Shown in pieces: positions 45,360 through 54,874 of a stretch of 64,000 bases of DNA. The stretch's first letter is position 1, and every line of letters begins with the position of its first letter. A program made the position numbers and the translations under genes. The notes beneath the pieces were generated by a model, which did not search any database, was not told the origin of the DNA, and worked only from the letters and a program-made list of their open reading frames with translations. Location: positions 62,001 to 126,000 of the forward strand of contig JBDNFW010000064.1 in assembly GCA_041689615.1 (NCBI GenBank), given 5' to 3'. Source of the stretch: UBA7359 sp041689615 (GTDB lineage: Bacteria > Pseudomonadota > Gammaproteobacteria > Eutrophobiales > Eutrophobiaceae).

Positions 45360-46781
45360 ATGTATCAGAAAATATTTAAAGCGATTGTTGTTTTAATTGC
45401 CCTTATCTATATCAACATGACTCAGGCACAAGGCTTGCCAGATTTTACCGAGCTTGTTAATAAGAATGCCGCAGCAGTGGTAAATATTAGCACTAGCATG
45501 AAGAAGTCTAAAGCAGGTGGGTTGCCGCCTGACTTTAATATGCCTGACATTCCTGAGGACAGTCCATTTTATGATTTTTTTAGAAAATATTTTGACGAAA
45601 TTCCAAAAGGATATGGGCCTCCTGCACAAGAGCGTTCGTCTTTAGGTTCCGGTTTTATAATTTCTAGCGATGGTTATGTTATTACTAATAATCATGTCGT
45701 TAGTAATGCAGAAGAAATCGTTGTTAGATTAAACGATCGACGTGAGTTTACTGCCGAGTTAATTGGTACAGATAAACGTAGCGATATTGCCGTATTAAAA
45801 ATAGATGCGATAAATTTACCTACATTAAAGCTTGGAGATTCATCGAATTTAGATGTGGGAGAATGGGTTTTAGCAATCGGTTCGCCGTTTGGTTTTGATC
45901 ATTCCGTTACAGCAGGAATTATTAGTGCGATTGGTCGTAGTTTGCCAAATGAAAATTATGTGCCTTTTATTCAAACTGATGTTGCGATAAACCCGGGTAA
46001 TTCTGGCGGCCCTCTGTTTAATCTTGATGGAGAAGTTATCGGCGTAAATTCTCAAATATACAGTCGCACAGGCGGTTTTATGGGGTTGTCTTTTGCTGTG
46101 CCCGTTAATGTAGTCAAAAATGTTTATCAACAATTACGAGAAAATGGACGTGTAGCGAGAGGTTGGTTAGGTGTTTTGATTCAAGATGTAACACGTGAGT
46201 TAGCTGAATCTTTTGATATGCCTCATCCTCATGGTGCGTTGATAGCGAAAGTATTATCTGATGGTCCAGCAGAAAAATCCGGTTTAGAAGTGGGTGACAT
46301 TATTGTTAAATTTAATGGAAAAAAAGTAAGTTTTTCTTCTGATTTACCACCGTTAGTCGGTAGTACGCCTGTTAATAGTAATGTGCCTGTAGAGATAATC
46401 CGTCGTTCAAAACATAAAACAATTCAGGTCAAAATTTCTGAGCTACCTTCTGAAGATAATGTTGTTGCCAAAAACGAGATTGAAATGCCTGATTCTGATA
46501 CAAATCCTTTAAACGTCATCGCTAAGGATTTAACTAAAGATCAGAAAAAAGAATTAGACATAGATGATCAGGGCGTTTTAGTTGAAGAAGTTCAAGCTGG
46601 ACCAGCTCAAAAAGCCGGAATACGCCAGGGAGATGTTATTTTGATGATCAACAACATTAAAATTAAAAACGTTTCCCATTTTGATGAATTGATAAAAGGC
46701 TTACCTAAAGGACGCTCTATTCCAATACTAATCCAACGACAAGGTGGCCCCATATTTCTTGCCCTTAAAATTGATGAATGA
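45360..46781 (+). CDS. mucD: Periplasmic serine protease DegP/MucD
   Basis: A 473-residue HtrA-family protease and chaperone that degrades misfolded envelope proteins. After a signal peptide (to about residue 24) come the catalytic triad H112 (TNNHVV), D142 (RSDIAV) and S215 (GNSGGP), then two PDZ domains (about 255-345 and 380-465; GWLGVLIQDVT and GVLVEEVQAGPAQKAGI). Placement after algU-rseA-rseB is the Pseudomonas mucD arrangement, so it is probably part of the sigma-E regulon. The stop overlaps the next gene by eight bases. Confidence 0.94.
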   Translation: MYQKIFKAIVVLIALIYINMTQAQGLPDFTELVNKNAAAVVNISTSMKKSKAGGLPPDFNMPDIPEDSPFYDFFRKYFDEIPKGYGPPAQERSSLGSGFIISSDGYVITNNHVVSNAEEIVVRLNDRREFTAELIGTDKRSDIAVLKIDAINLPTLKLGDSSNLDVGEWVLAIGSPFGFDHSVTAGIISAIGRSLPNENYVPFIQTDVAINPGNSGGPLFNLDGEVIGVNSQIYSRTGGFMGLSFAVPVNVVKNVYQQLRENGRVARGWLGVLIQDVTRELAESFDMPHPHGALIAKVLSDGPAEKSGLEVGDIIVKFNGKKVSFSSDLPPLVGSTPVNSNVPVEIIRRSKHKTIQVKISELPSEDNVVAKNEIEMPDSDTNPLNVIAKDLTKDQKKELDIDDQGVLVEEVQAGPAQKAGIRQGDVILMINNIKIKNVSHFDELIKGLPKGRSIPILIQRQGGPIFLALKIDE

Positions 46782-47028
46782 CACTGAACTGGTTTTTACA
46801 ATCTATTCCAGACCAGAATGTCATTTGTGTGATGAGATGCTAGAGGCTTTAAATAAATGGAAAAGGCGTTTTAATTTCAAAGTACAAATGGTCAATATTG
46901 ACCAGGATTCATCATTAATAACACGTTTTGCTGCTCGCATACCTTTACTGGCTATGGGTGATATCGAAATTTGTGAATACCATCTTGATGAAAAGGCGTT
47001 GTTACATTTTGTTGAAAATGAAAAATAG
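46774..47028 (+). CDS. Glutaredoxin-like thiol-disulfide family protein
   Basis: An 84-residue thioredoxin-fold protein with C-H-L-C in YSRPECHLCDEM, the redox-active pair of the DUF836/glutaredoxin-like family. The second half carries IPLLAMGDIEI, with the cis-proline place of the fold. I choose the ATG at 46774, which overlaps the end of mucD by eight bases, a sign of translational coupling. Such genes commonly sit between mucD and lepA in gammaproteobacteria; the substrate is unknown. Confidence 0.85.
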   Translation: MNDTELVFTIYSRPECHLCDEMLEALNKWKRRFNFKVQMVNIDQDSSLITRFAARIPLLAMGDIEICEYHLDEKALLHFVENEK

Positions 47029-47131
47029 TTTTCAATCCACCTATTAATTTCTTAATTATTCCGTTTATAGCATGGGTAAGATCATATAGAATCCCGCCTT
47101 TTTGCAGATAAGCTCTATAAATAACCTAGCA

Positions 47132-48928
47132 ATGAAGCATATACGTAATTTCTCAATTATCGCTCATATCGATCATGGAAAATCAACCTTGGCAGATCGC
47201 TTTATACAAATGTGCGGCGCCTTGACTGAACGCGAGATGGGAGAACAGGTACTTGATTCTATGGATATAGAACGTGAACGCGGAATTACGATCAAGGCTC
47301 AAAGCGTCACGCTTTACTATGACGCAGATGATGGAGAGCGTTATCAGTTAAATATTATCGATACGCCAGGACATGTTGATTTTAGTTATGAAGTGTCACG
47401 CTCGTTATCCGCATGCGAAGGCGCTTTGCTCATTGTTGATGCTGCACAGGGAGTCGAAGCTCAAAGTGTGGCTAATTGTTTGACTGCAATTAACTATGAT
47501 CTTGAAGTGTTACCCGTTTTAAACAAAATTGATTTACCTTCTGCTGAACCAGATCGTGTTGTTCATGAAATTGAAGACATCATTGGTATTGAAGCAAAAC
47601 AAGCTTTGCGAGTAAGTGCTAAAACAGGTGCTGGGGTTAAAGAATTATTAGAAGAAATTGTTAGAGTCATACCTTCACCTAAAGGTAATCCCGAAGCTCC
47701 ACTAAAAGCACTAATTATTGATTCATGGTTTGATAATTACCTTGGTGTTGTCTCTTTGGTAAGGATTGTTGATGGACAACTGGACGTGGGTAAGAAAATA
47801 AGAATCATGTCGACAGGCAGAAGCTTTCTTGTCGATCAGGTAGGATCTTTTACACCCAAACGCACACCAGCAAAATCGCTTGTCACTGGCGAAGTAGGTT
47901 ATGTTGTCGCTGGCATAAAAGAAATAGATGGTGCTCCAGTAGGTGATACTTTAACGCTTGTAGACGATACTTCTATAGAACCACTGCCTGGATTTAAGAT
48001 GGTTCAGCCTCGCGTATTTTCAGGTTTGTTTCCCGTGGATTCAGCTGATTATGAATCTTTCAGGGAAGCTTTAGGGAAACTTCGCTTAAATGATGCCGCA
48101 TTACATTATGAGCCAGAAACATCTCAGGCACTTGGTTTTGGCTTTCGTTGTGGTTTTCTCGGTATGTTACATATGGAAATCATTCAAGAACGATTGGAGC
48201 GCGAGTATGATTTAAGTTTGATTACAACTGCACCAACAGTGATATACGAAGTATTAACGACAAATAATGAAGTAATCAAAATTGATAACCCTTCTAAACT
48301 TCCTGCACTTAATAAAATCACAGAAATTCGTGAGCCAATAATTACTGCAGATATACTTGTGCCACAAGAGTATCTTGGCAATGTGATTGGTTTATGTATA
48401 GAAAAACGAGGCGTTCAGAAAAAACTGCATTATTCAGGTCGGCAAATATCGCTCACGTTTGAAATTCCTATGAGTGAAGTTGTGTTGGATTTTTTTGACC
48501 GACTTAAATCGGTTAGTCGAGGTTTTGCTTCTTTTGATTACAGTTTTAATCGTTATGAGCCTGCTAAATTAGTTAAACTCGACATTCTTATAAATAATGA
48601 AAAAGTGGACGCACTTTCTTCTATCGTTCATCAGGACTTATCACAAGCTAGAGGGCGTGATTTAACCGAGAAGATGAAGGAGTTTATTCCTCGCCAAATG
48701 TATGAAGTGGCAATTCAAGCTGCAATTGGATCAAAAGTTTTAGCTCGACAAACAGTGAAAGCGATGAGGAAAAATGTGACGGCTAAATGTTATGGTGGTG
48801 ACATCTCTCGCAAACGTAAATTACTAGAAAAACAAAAAGCAGGTAAAAAAAGAATGAAACAATTTGGTTCAGTAGAAATACCTCAAGCTGCTTTTATGGC
48901 CATTCTTCATGTGGGGAAAGATAAATGA
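47132..48928 (+). CDS. lepA: Elongation factor 4 (LepA)
   Basis: A ribosome-associated GTPase of 598 residues, standard length. G1 is AHIDHGKST, G3 DTPGHVDFSYE and G4 NKIDLP. The domain II, III/V and the unique C-terminal domain (KCYGGDISRKRKLLEKQK) are present. It starts MKHIRNFSIIAH at ATG 47132; an in-frame TTG 30 bases upstream is less likely. The lepB start overlaps its stop codon by four bases (ATGA), the usual lepA-lepB coupling. Confidence 0.97.
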   Translation: MKHIRNFSIIAHIDHGKSTLADRFIQMCGALTEREMGEQVLDSMDIERERGITIKAQSVTLYYDADDGERYQLNIIDTPGHVDFSYEVSRSLSACEGALLIVDAAQGVEAQSVANCLTAINYDLEVLPVLNKIDLPSAEPDRVVHEIEDIIGIEAKQALRVSAKTGAGVKELLEEIVRVIPSPKGNPEAPLKALIIDSWFDNYLGVVSLVRIVDGQLDVGKKIRIMSTGRSFLVDQVGSFTPKRTPAKSLVTGEVGYVVAGIKEIDGAPVGDTLTLVDDTSIEPLPGFKMVQPRVFSGLFPVDSADYESFREALGKLRLNDAALHYEPETSQALGFGFRCGFLGMLHMEIIQERLEREYDLSLITTAPTVIYEVLTTNNEVIKIDNPSKLPALNKITEIREPIITADILVPQEYLGNVIGLCIEKRGVQKKLHYSGRQISLTFEIPMSEVVLDFFDRLKSVSRGFASFDYSFNRYEPAKLVKLDILINNEKVDALSSIVHQDLSQARGRDLTEKMKEFIPRQMYEVAIQAAIGSKVLARQTVKAMRKNVTAKCYGGDISRKRKLLEKQKAGKKRMKQFGSVEIPQAAFMAILHVGKDK

Positions 48929-49716
48929 ATTTCGATTTCTCAGCTTTATTGGTGTTTTTGACATCCGCCAGCGGAATAATTTGGTTGATTGATAGTCTCT
49001 TTTTTGCGCCAAATCGTAATATAAATGCAAAAAAAGAAACTGAGGAACTAAATCTTCCGCTTATTGTTGAATATGCAAAATCATTCTTTCCTATATTTTT
49101 TATTGTTTTAATACTTCGCTCGTTTATTTTTGAGCCTTTCAAAATCCCATCGGGTTCAATGATGCCAACATTATTGATAGGTGATTTCATATTGGTCAAT
49201 AAATACGATTATGGCCTGCGATTGCCTGTATTACATACCAAGATAATTGAAAATAAGACGCCAGAAAGAGGAGATATTGTTGTATTTCGTTATCCTGAAG
49301 ATCCCAGTATTCCTTTTATTAAACGTGTCGTAGGCTTAGCTGGGGATAAAATTTCTTACTATAATAAAACGCTGTATATCAATGATATAGCAGTAATGCA
49401 GGTATTAAATGGACGTTATAATGCCTACGGTTCTGGGTTTATGATGGATGGAACCTCACTAAGAATTGAAAATTTAGATGATATTGAACATGAAATACTG
49501 ATTACGCCAAATCGACGCTCTCAAGAGCTTGAAACTATGGTTCCAGAAGGTCATTATTTTGTTTTAGGAGATAATAGAGACAATAGTAAAGACAGTCGTT
49601 TTTGGGGCTTTGTGCCCGATGAGAACCTTGTAGGACGCGCTTTTATGATCTGGATGAATTGGGATGGCGAGAATGGCGGGATAGATTTCAAAAGAATTGG
49701 TACAATGATTAAATAA
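48925..49716 (+). CDS. lepB: Signal peptidase I
   Basis: LepB removes signal peptides of exported proteins at the outer face of the inner membrane. Two N-terminal membrane segments (about 5-24 and 54-70) precede the catalytic domain. The Ser-Lys dyad is S78 in IPSGSMMPT and K133 in FIKRVVG; box E (GDNRDNSKDSRFWGFV) follows. At 263 residues it has the usual size. The gene is translationally coupled to lepA and followed 19 bases later by the DUF4845 gene. Confidence 0.96.
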   Translation: MNFDFSALLVFLTSASGIIWLIDSLFFAPNRNINAKKETEELNLPLIVEYAKSFFPIFFIVLILRSFIFEPFKIPSGSMMPTLLIGDFILVNKYDYGLRLPVLHTKIIENKTPERGDIVVFRYPEDPSIPFIKRVVGLAGDKISYYNKTLYINDIAVMQVLNGRYNAYGSGFMMDGTSLRIENLDDIEHEILITPNRRSQELETMVPEGHYFVLGDNRDNSKDSRFWGFVPDENLVGRAFMIWMNWDGENGGIDFKRIGTMIK

Positions 49717-49735
49717 AAATTTAACAGGAGGAATT

Positions 49736-50140
49736 ATGAAGCACATATCACAACGGCAAAAAGGCATGACGGTACTTGGTATTTTTATAATTTTAGCCAT
49801 GTTAGCTTGTTTTTTCGCGTTCGGCTTAACTGCATTTACTTTGTATAACGAGAGTTTAACTGTTGATAGCGCCATGGAAAGTGTAGTTAATGCACCTCCG
49901 GCAAAAAGAAACACAACAAAACAGATTAGAAGTATGTTCCTCAGGAATGTTGAATTGAATAATGTTGAACGATTTACTGATATAACCGTAAAAGAGTTGG
50001 TTACTGTCGAGAAATCAAAAGACGGCAAGAAAAAATTTCTCCATGTTAAGTTTCAGTCAGAAAATAACTTATTTAAAAATTTATTTTTAATGATGAAGTA
50101 TGATAAAACCATGGAATTAACCGGGAGCGCACCGCAATAA
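49736..50140 (+). CDS. DUF4845 membrane protein
   Basis: A 134-residue protein with a short basic N-terminus, a pilin-like membrane helix (about 11-33: MTVLGIFIILAMLACFF) and a small outside domain. DUF4845 is a family typically coded between lepB and rnc, as here; its function is unknown. The AGGAGGAATTATG start region gives an excellent ribosome site. Its final bases GGGAG...CAATAA hold the likely ribosome site and start of rnc. Confidence 0.88.
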   Translation: MKHISQRQKGMTVLGIFIILAMLACFFAFGLTAFTLYNESLTVDSAMESVVNAPPAKRNTTKQIRSMFLRNVELNNVERFTDITVKELVTVEKSKDGKKKFLHVKFQSENNLFKNLFLMMKYDKTMELTGSAPQ

Positions 50141-50799
50141 GTAAATTTATTAATTATGAATTTAATAATGATGATTTGTTGGAGCAGGCTCTAACTCACC
50201 GTAGTCTTGGAAATAATAATAATGAACGACTCGAATATTTGGGAGATGCCATACTAGGTTTTGTTATTGCAGAGTATCTTTATAATAATTTCCCTGACTC
50301 TTCGGAAGGAGAATTAACTCGACTCCGAGCGTCCTTAGTTAAAGGGGAAAAGCTTGCAAAAATCGGTAGAGAGATCCAGCTTTCGGATAATTTAAAGCTA
50401 GGTACAGGCGAATTAAAAAGCGGTGGTTGGCGAAGAGACTCTATCTTGGCTAACACTATTGAGGCGTTAATAGGCGCAGTCTATCTGGACTCTGATATTG
50501 AATCATGCCGTGCTTTCATATTTGATTTGTACCAACATCAGCTTGAAGATATTGACCCTTCTGATATTAAGAAAGATCCAAAGTCACAACTACAGGAATT
50601 TCTTCAGTCACGAAATCAAGATGTACCTATATATGAAACCATTGATGAGTCTGGCACATCACACCAGCCAGAATTTACGGTCTCATGCAAAGTTAATTTA
50701 TTAGATGAACTTATAATGGCAAAAGGAACGAGCAAACGAAAAGCTGAACAAGCAGTCGCAAAAAAAGCCATGTCTATGTTAGACATAAAAAAGAAATGA
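50137..50799 (+). CDS. rnc: Ribonuclease III, apparent ATA start codon
   Basis: RNase III cuts double-stranded RNA in rRNA and mRNA processing. The catalytic motif NERLEYLGDAILGFVIAEYL and the C-terminal dsRNA-binding domain (KSQLQEFLQSR to KRKAEQAVAKKA) are clear. The conserved N-terminal helix (ISKFINYEFNNDDLLEQALTHRS, homologous in place to E. coli [20 protein letters not shown]) has no ATG, GTG or TTG in frame. ATA at 50137-50139 overlaps the upstream stop as ATAA and has GGGAG nine bases before it, giving 220 residues. A start at TTG 50176 would remove the first helix and leave 207 residues. Confidence 0.93.
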   Translation: MSKFINYEFNNDDLLEQALTHRSLGNNNNERLEYLGDAILGFVIAEYLYNNFPDSSEGELTRLRASLVKGEKLAKIGREIQLSDNLKLGTGELKSGGWRRDSILANTIEALIGAVYLDSDIESCRAFIFDLYQHQLEDIDPSDIKKDPKSQLQEFLQSRNQDVPIYETIDESGTSHQPEFTVSCKVNLLDELIMAKGTSKRKAEQAVAKKAMSMLDIKKK

Positions 50800-50818
50800 C
50801 ACTTCAAAAAAATTTCAC

Positions 50819-51712
50819 ATGAATGAATTTAAAACCGGATACGTAAGTATTATTGGCAGGCCAAATGTAGGTAAATCGACTTTATTAAATCATTTAGTCG
50901 AGCAAAAGCTAAGTATTGTTTCAAGAAAACCTCAAACAACACGCTGGAACTTGCTAGGTATAAAAACAACTCCTGATGCACAAATAATATTTATTGATAC
51001 TCCTGGCTTACAAAAAGAACCTAAACTTGCTTTGAATCAACATATGAATAGGGAGGTATCGAACACACTGAACTATATTGATATTATTTTATTTGTAGTA
51101 GAAGCATTAAAATGGAATGAGCTTGATGAAAATGTTATTAATTTATTAAAGAAGTCATCTGAAGCAAAAATATTTCTTGTACTTAACAAGGTGGATAAAA
51201 TTGCGAATAAAAGTGATTTGTTATCTTTTATTAGCACAATATCTAAAGAAATTGATTTCAAAGAAGTGATCCCTGTCTCAGCAACCAAGGGAACAGGTTT
51301 TGAAGAATTAGAATCGACTATTATTAATAGCCTTCCTGTTGCGCCCGCGTTATTTCCAGAAGATCAGGTTACTGATCGTAGTGAGCGATTTTTTGCAGCG
51401 GAGTTTATTCGTGAAAAATTAATGACACGTTTAAGTGATGAGTTGCCTTATCATTTATCTATTACGATTGATGAGTTTAAAGAACAAAACAATGTTCTTC
51501 ATATTCATGCCTGCATCTGGGTTGAGAGACAAGGTCAGAAATCAATAGTGATTGGAAAGGAAGGAAGTGTATTGAAAGCCGTTGGCAAAGAAGCAAGGAA
51601 GGATCTTGAAGAAATGTTTGATAAAAAAGTGAATTTAAAAACATGGGTCAAGGTTAAAAAGAAATGGACAGATTCGGCGCAAGCTTTGAAACAATTTGGT
51701 TATTACGAATAA
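50819..51712 (+). CDS. era: GTPase Era
   Basis: Era is a GTPase that helps mature 16S rRNA and assemble the 30S subunit. G motifs: GRPNVGKST (G1), DTPGLQ (G3) and NKVD (G4). The C-terminal KH domain has VIGKEGSVLKAVGKEAR, which binds the end of 16S rRNA. At 297 residues it is standard. It follows rnc by about 20 bases in the conserved rnc-era-recO run. Confidence 0.97.
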   Translation: MNEFKTGYVSIIGRPNVGKSTLLNHLVEQKLSIVSRKPQTTRWNLLGIKTTPDAQIIFIDTPGLQKEPKLALNQHMNREVSNTLNYIDIILFVVEALKWNELDENVINLLKKSSEAKIFLVLNKVDKIANKSDLLSFISTISKEIDFKEVIPVSATKGTGFEELESTIINSLPVAPALFPEDQVTDRSERFFAAEFIREKLMTRLSDELPYHLSITIDEFKEQNNVLHIHACIWVERQGQKSIVIGKEGSVLKAVGKEARKDLEEMFDKKVNLKTWVKVKKKWTDSAQALKQFGYYE

Positions 51713-51734
51713 CTTTTCTTCAATATAAAGTTTA

Positions 51735-52457
51735 ATGAAAGTTGAACTAACTCCATGCTATATATTACATCGCAGAGATTATAGTGAAAGCAGTCTGATT
51801 CTTGAAATTTTTTCCAGAGAACATGGTCGCATTAATTTAATTGCAAAAGGCGCAAAGCGGAATAAAAAGCGACAAGGAATAAATCATAACTTATATCAAA
51901 AATATCATATGTCATGGGTAGCTAAATCTGAATTAGGTACTTTAACTGATATTGAATTACCGTCTATATCAGGCTCATTAAAAGCCGAAGCTATGATGAC
52001 TGGTTTCTATATGAATGAAATCATATTGAGACTACTTCATAAACATGAGTCACATCCTGAATTATTTGATTCTTACGACACGGCCATCAATAGATTGAGA
52101 AATAATATGCCCGAGCAGATTGTATTACGTTATTTTGAAAAAACATTGTTGCAGTCGCTTGGCTACGGAGTGATCCTTAATCATGAGGTGGTATTGGGAG
52201 AAGGGATTGATGCTGAAAAAGATTATTATTATAAACTTGATTTCGGTCCTTCTTTAAAATTTAGTAACTCTGAACCGGGCATTAATATTTCAGGAAAAAC
52301 ATTACTAGAGCTTGATACAGAGACATTGTCCAACAGCAAAAATATTAATGAAGCAAAAACCTTATTAAGATTGATACTGGATCAACATTTAGGCGAAAGG
52401 CCGCTTGCCAGCCGAGAGTTATATCAAGCCTATGTAAAAAACAAAAAAGTACTTTGA
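51735..52457 (+). CDS. recO: DNA repair protein RecO
   Basis: RecO acts with RecF and RecR to load RecA on gapped DNA. The 240-residue protein starts with an OB fold (PCYILHRRDYSESSLILEIFSREHGR) and NLIAKGAK, then a helical domain with LRYFEKTLLQSLGYG. Proteobacterial RecO lacks some zinc Cys, as here. It starts 22 bases after era. The family is divergent, but place and motifs make the call firm. Confidence 0.93.
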   Translation: MKVELTPCYILHRRDYSESSLILEIFSREHGRINLIAKGAKRNKKRQGINHNLYQKYHMSWVAKSELGTLTDIELPSISGSLKAEAMMTGFYMNEIILRLLHKHESHPELFDSYDTAINRLRNNMPEQIVLRYFEKTLLQSLGYGVILNHEVVLGEGIDAEKDYYYKLDFGPSLKFSNSEPGINISGKTLLELDTETLSNSKNINEAKTLLRLILDQHLGERPLASRELYQAYVKNKKVL

Positions 52458-52526
52458 TATACCTATTTAATAAAATATCGTTACAATAGCCCGCTTATCC
52501 AATTATCGAATTATCGAATTAATGAA

Positions 52527-53237
52527 ATGTTACTAGGTGTAAATATAGATCATGTGGCGACACTACGTCAGGCACGAGGAACTCGTTATCCTGAACCAGT
52601 TCATGCAGCACATATTGCAGAACAAGCTGGAGCTGACTCAATAACAATCCATTTACGTGAAGATCGTCGACATATTCAAGAACGTGACATTCGACTATTA
52701 AAAGAAACTTTATTAACACCGATGAATTTAGAAGTAGCTTTGACAGAAGAGATGTTAGTCATAGCGGAATCAATAAAACCTGAGTTTTGTTGTTTGGTTC
52801 CTGAAAAAAGAGAAGAGCTTACGACAGAAGGTGGCTTGGATGTAAAAGGTCAATTATCGCGAGTCAAAGAAAGCTGTCAGCGATTAAAAGAAGCAGGAAT
52901 CAGAGTCTCTTTATTTATCGATGCTGATCAAGAGCAAATCCAGGCAGCAGTTGATTCTTCAGCGCCTTATATTGAAATTCATACTGGTCGTTATGCAGAT
53001 GCAGTTGATGATGAAAGCATGACAGAAGAATTAAAAAGAATTATTGAATCAGTTGAATTTGCTACTAATACCGGTCTTAAAGTTAATGCTGGTCATGGTT
53101 TAAGTTATACCAATGTGATGCAGATTGCTGCCATTCCACAAATACTGGAATTAAATATAGGACATAGTATTATCTCCCGCGCTGTTTTTTCCGGTTTGCA
53201 AGAAGCCGTCAGAGAAATGAAACGATTGATTAATTAA
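52527..53237 (+). CDS. pdxJ: Pyridoxine 5'-phosphate synthase
   Basis: PdxJ makes pyridoxine 5'-phosphate from deoxyxylulose phosphate and 3-amino-2-oxopropyl phosphate, the last step of this vitamin B6 route. It is a TIM barrel of 236 residues, with GVNIDHVATLRQARGT at the start, ITIHLREDRRHI and VNAGHGLSY in the active site. It follows recO as in many gammaproteobacteria, but acpS, which often comes next, is absent; prfC follows instead. Confidence 0.96.
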   Translation: MLLGVNIDHVATLRQARGTRYPEPVHAAHIAEQAGADSITIHLREDRRHIQERDIRLLKETLLTPMNLEVALTEEMLVIAESIKPEFCCLVPEKREELTTEGGLDVKGQLSRVKESCQRLKEAGIRVSLFIDADQEQIQAAVDSSAPYIEIHTGRYADAVDDESMTEELKRIIESVEFATNTGLKVNAGHGLSYTNVMQIAAIPQILELNIGHSIISRAVFSGLQEAVREMKRLIN

Positions 53238-53298
53238 TGAATCACACATTCTCTGATTAATCTGACTAACTGCACTTTAATTTTAAATACCTATTTTG

Positions 53299-54873
53299 AT
53301 GTCTGCCCAACACACCCAAACAGAAAAAAGACGTACTTTTGCTATTATTTCTCACCCTGATGCAGGTAAGACAACAGTAACCGAGCAGCTGTTACTATAC
53401 GGTGGCGTTATTCAAACAGCAGGTACTGTTAAATCGCGAAAGTCGGATCGACATGCTACTTCTGACTGGATGCAAATGGAAAAGGACAGAGGGATTTCAG
53501 TGACCAGCTCGGTAATGCAATTTGAATACGGTAATTGCGTTGTAAATTTATTAGACACACCAGGGCACGCTGACTTTTCAGAAGATACATATCGAACATT
53601 AACAGCGGTTGATTCTGCTTTAATGGTGATCGACGTAGCAAAAGGCGTTGAACAGCGCACCATTAAATTAATGGAAGTTTGCCGTTTAAGAGATACCCCC
53701 ATAATCACATTTATTAATAAGCTGGATCGTGAAGGCAAGGAACCAATTGATCTATTAGATGAAATTGAAACAGAATTAGGAATTAAATGCGTCCCTTTTA
53801 CATGGCCCATTGGTATGGGAGCACGTTTAATTGGGCTTTATAATTTAATCGATGATTCTATTCGCCTTTATGATAAACAAAAAGGTAGTAAGCATGGGCA
53901 ATTAATCAAAGGATTAAATAGTGAAGAAGCTAAAACATTATTAGGTGATAAATTACCTCAATTAAACGAAGAAATTGATCTTGTCAAAGGCGTTTATGAC
54001 AAGTTTAGTAAAGAAGCTTTTTTGACAGGCAAAATTACGCCAGTATTTTTTGGCACTGCATTACATAATTTTGGTATAGCTGAATTCATGGATTGTTTAA
54101 TAGAGCATGCGCCAATACCGCAAGCTCGCGTGGCAGAAGAACGTAAAGTTGATCCAAAAGAAGATAAGTTCAGCGGTTTTGTTTTTAAGATTCAGGCCAA
54201 TATGGATCCAGCGCATAGAGATAGAATAGCTTTCCTGAGAATATGTTCGGGAAATTATCAGCGAGGCATGAAAATGCGCCATGTACGTTTGAAGCGTGAT
54301 GTTCAAATCTCGAATGCAGTAACGTTTATGGCGGGAAATAGAGAGCAAGCGGAAGAAGCGTGGCCAGGTGATGTGATTGGTTTACATAATCATGGAACCA
54401 TTCAAGTAGGTGATACGTTTACACAAGGAGAACAACTCAATTTTACCGGCATCCCTCATTTTGCTCCGGAATTATTTAAACGTGTTCAGTTACGTGATCC
54501 GTTAAAATTAAAAGCATTACAAAAAGGATTAATTCAATTAGGTGAAGAGGGTGCTACACAAGTATTCAGACCGCTTAACAGTAATGACTGGATTTTAGGC
54601 GCGGTTGGTATATTGCAGTTTGATGTTGTCGCCTGGCGTTTAAAAGAAGAGTACGGTGTTGAATGTTCGTATGACAATATATCAGTTGCTGTCGCACGCT
54701 GGATTGAATGCGACGATAATAAAATGCTTAGTGAGTTTCGCAAAAAAGTTAGCGATAATCTTGCACTTGATGGCGGCGAACGTTTAGCTTATTTAGCACC
54801 ATCCATGGTCAATCTAAATTTAACTATTGAACGCTGGCCTGAAATACAGTTCCACGCAACACGAGAACATTAG
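53299..54873 (+). CDS. prfC: Peptide chain release factor 3
   Basis: RF3 is a GTPase that removes RF1 or RF2 from the ribosome after peptide release. G1 is SHPDAGKTT, G2 includes RGISVTSSVM, G3 is DTPGHADFS and G4 is NKLD. The RF3-specific domain II (VKPKEDKFSGFVFKIQ-like) and C-terminal ELFKRVQL region are present. Length is 524 residues from ATG 53299. It converges on rne with only one base between the two stop codons, and no terminator is visible there. Confidence 0.96.
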   Translation: MSAQHTQTEKRRTFAIISHPDAGKTTVTEQLLLYGGVIQTAGTVKSRKSDRHATSDWMQMEKDRGISVTSSVMQFEYGNCVVNLLDTPGHADFSEDTYRTLTAVDSALMVIDVAKGVEQRTIKLMEVCRLRDTPIITFINKLDREGKEPIDLLDEIETELGIKCVPFTWPIGMGARLIGLYNLIDDSIRLYDKQKGSKHGQLIKGLNSEEAKTLLGDKLPQLNEEIDLVKGVYDKFSKEAFLTGKITPVFFGTALHNFGIAEFMDCLIEHAPIPQARVAEERKVDPKEDKFSGFVFKIQANMDPAHRDRIAFLRICSGNYQRGMKMRHVRLKRDVQISNAVTFMAGNREQAEEAWPGDVIGLHNHGTIQVGDTFTQGEQLNFTGIPHFAPELFKRVQLRDPLKLKALQKGLIQLGEEGATQVFRPLNSNDWILGAVGILQFDVVAWRLKEEYGVECSYDNISVAVARWIECDDNKMLSEFRKKVSDNLALDGGERLAYLAPSMVNLNLTIERWPEIQFHATREH

Positions 54874-54874
54874 T

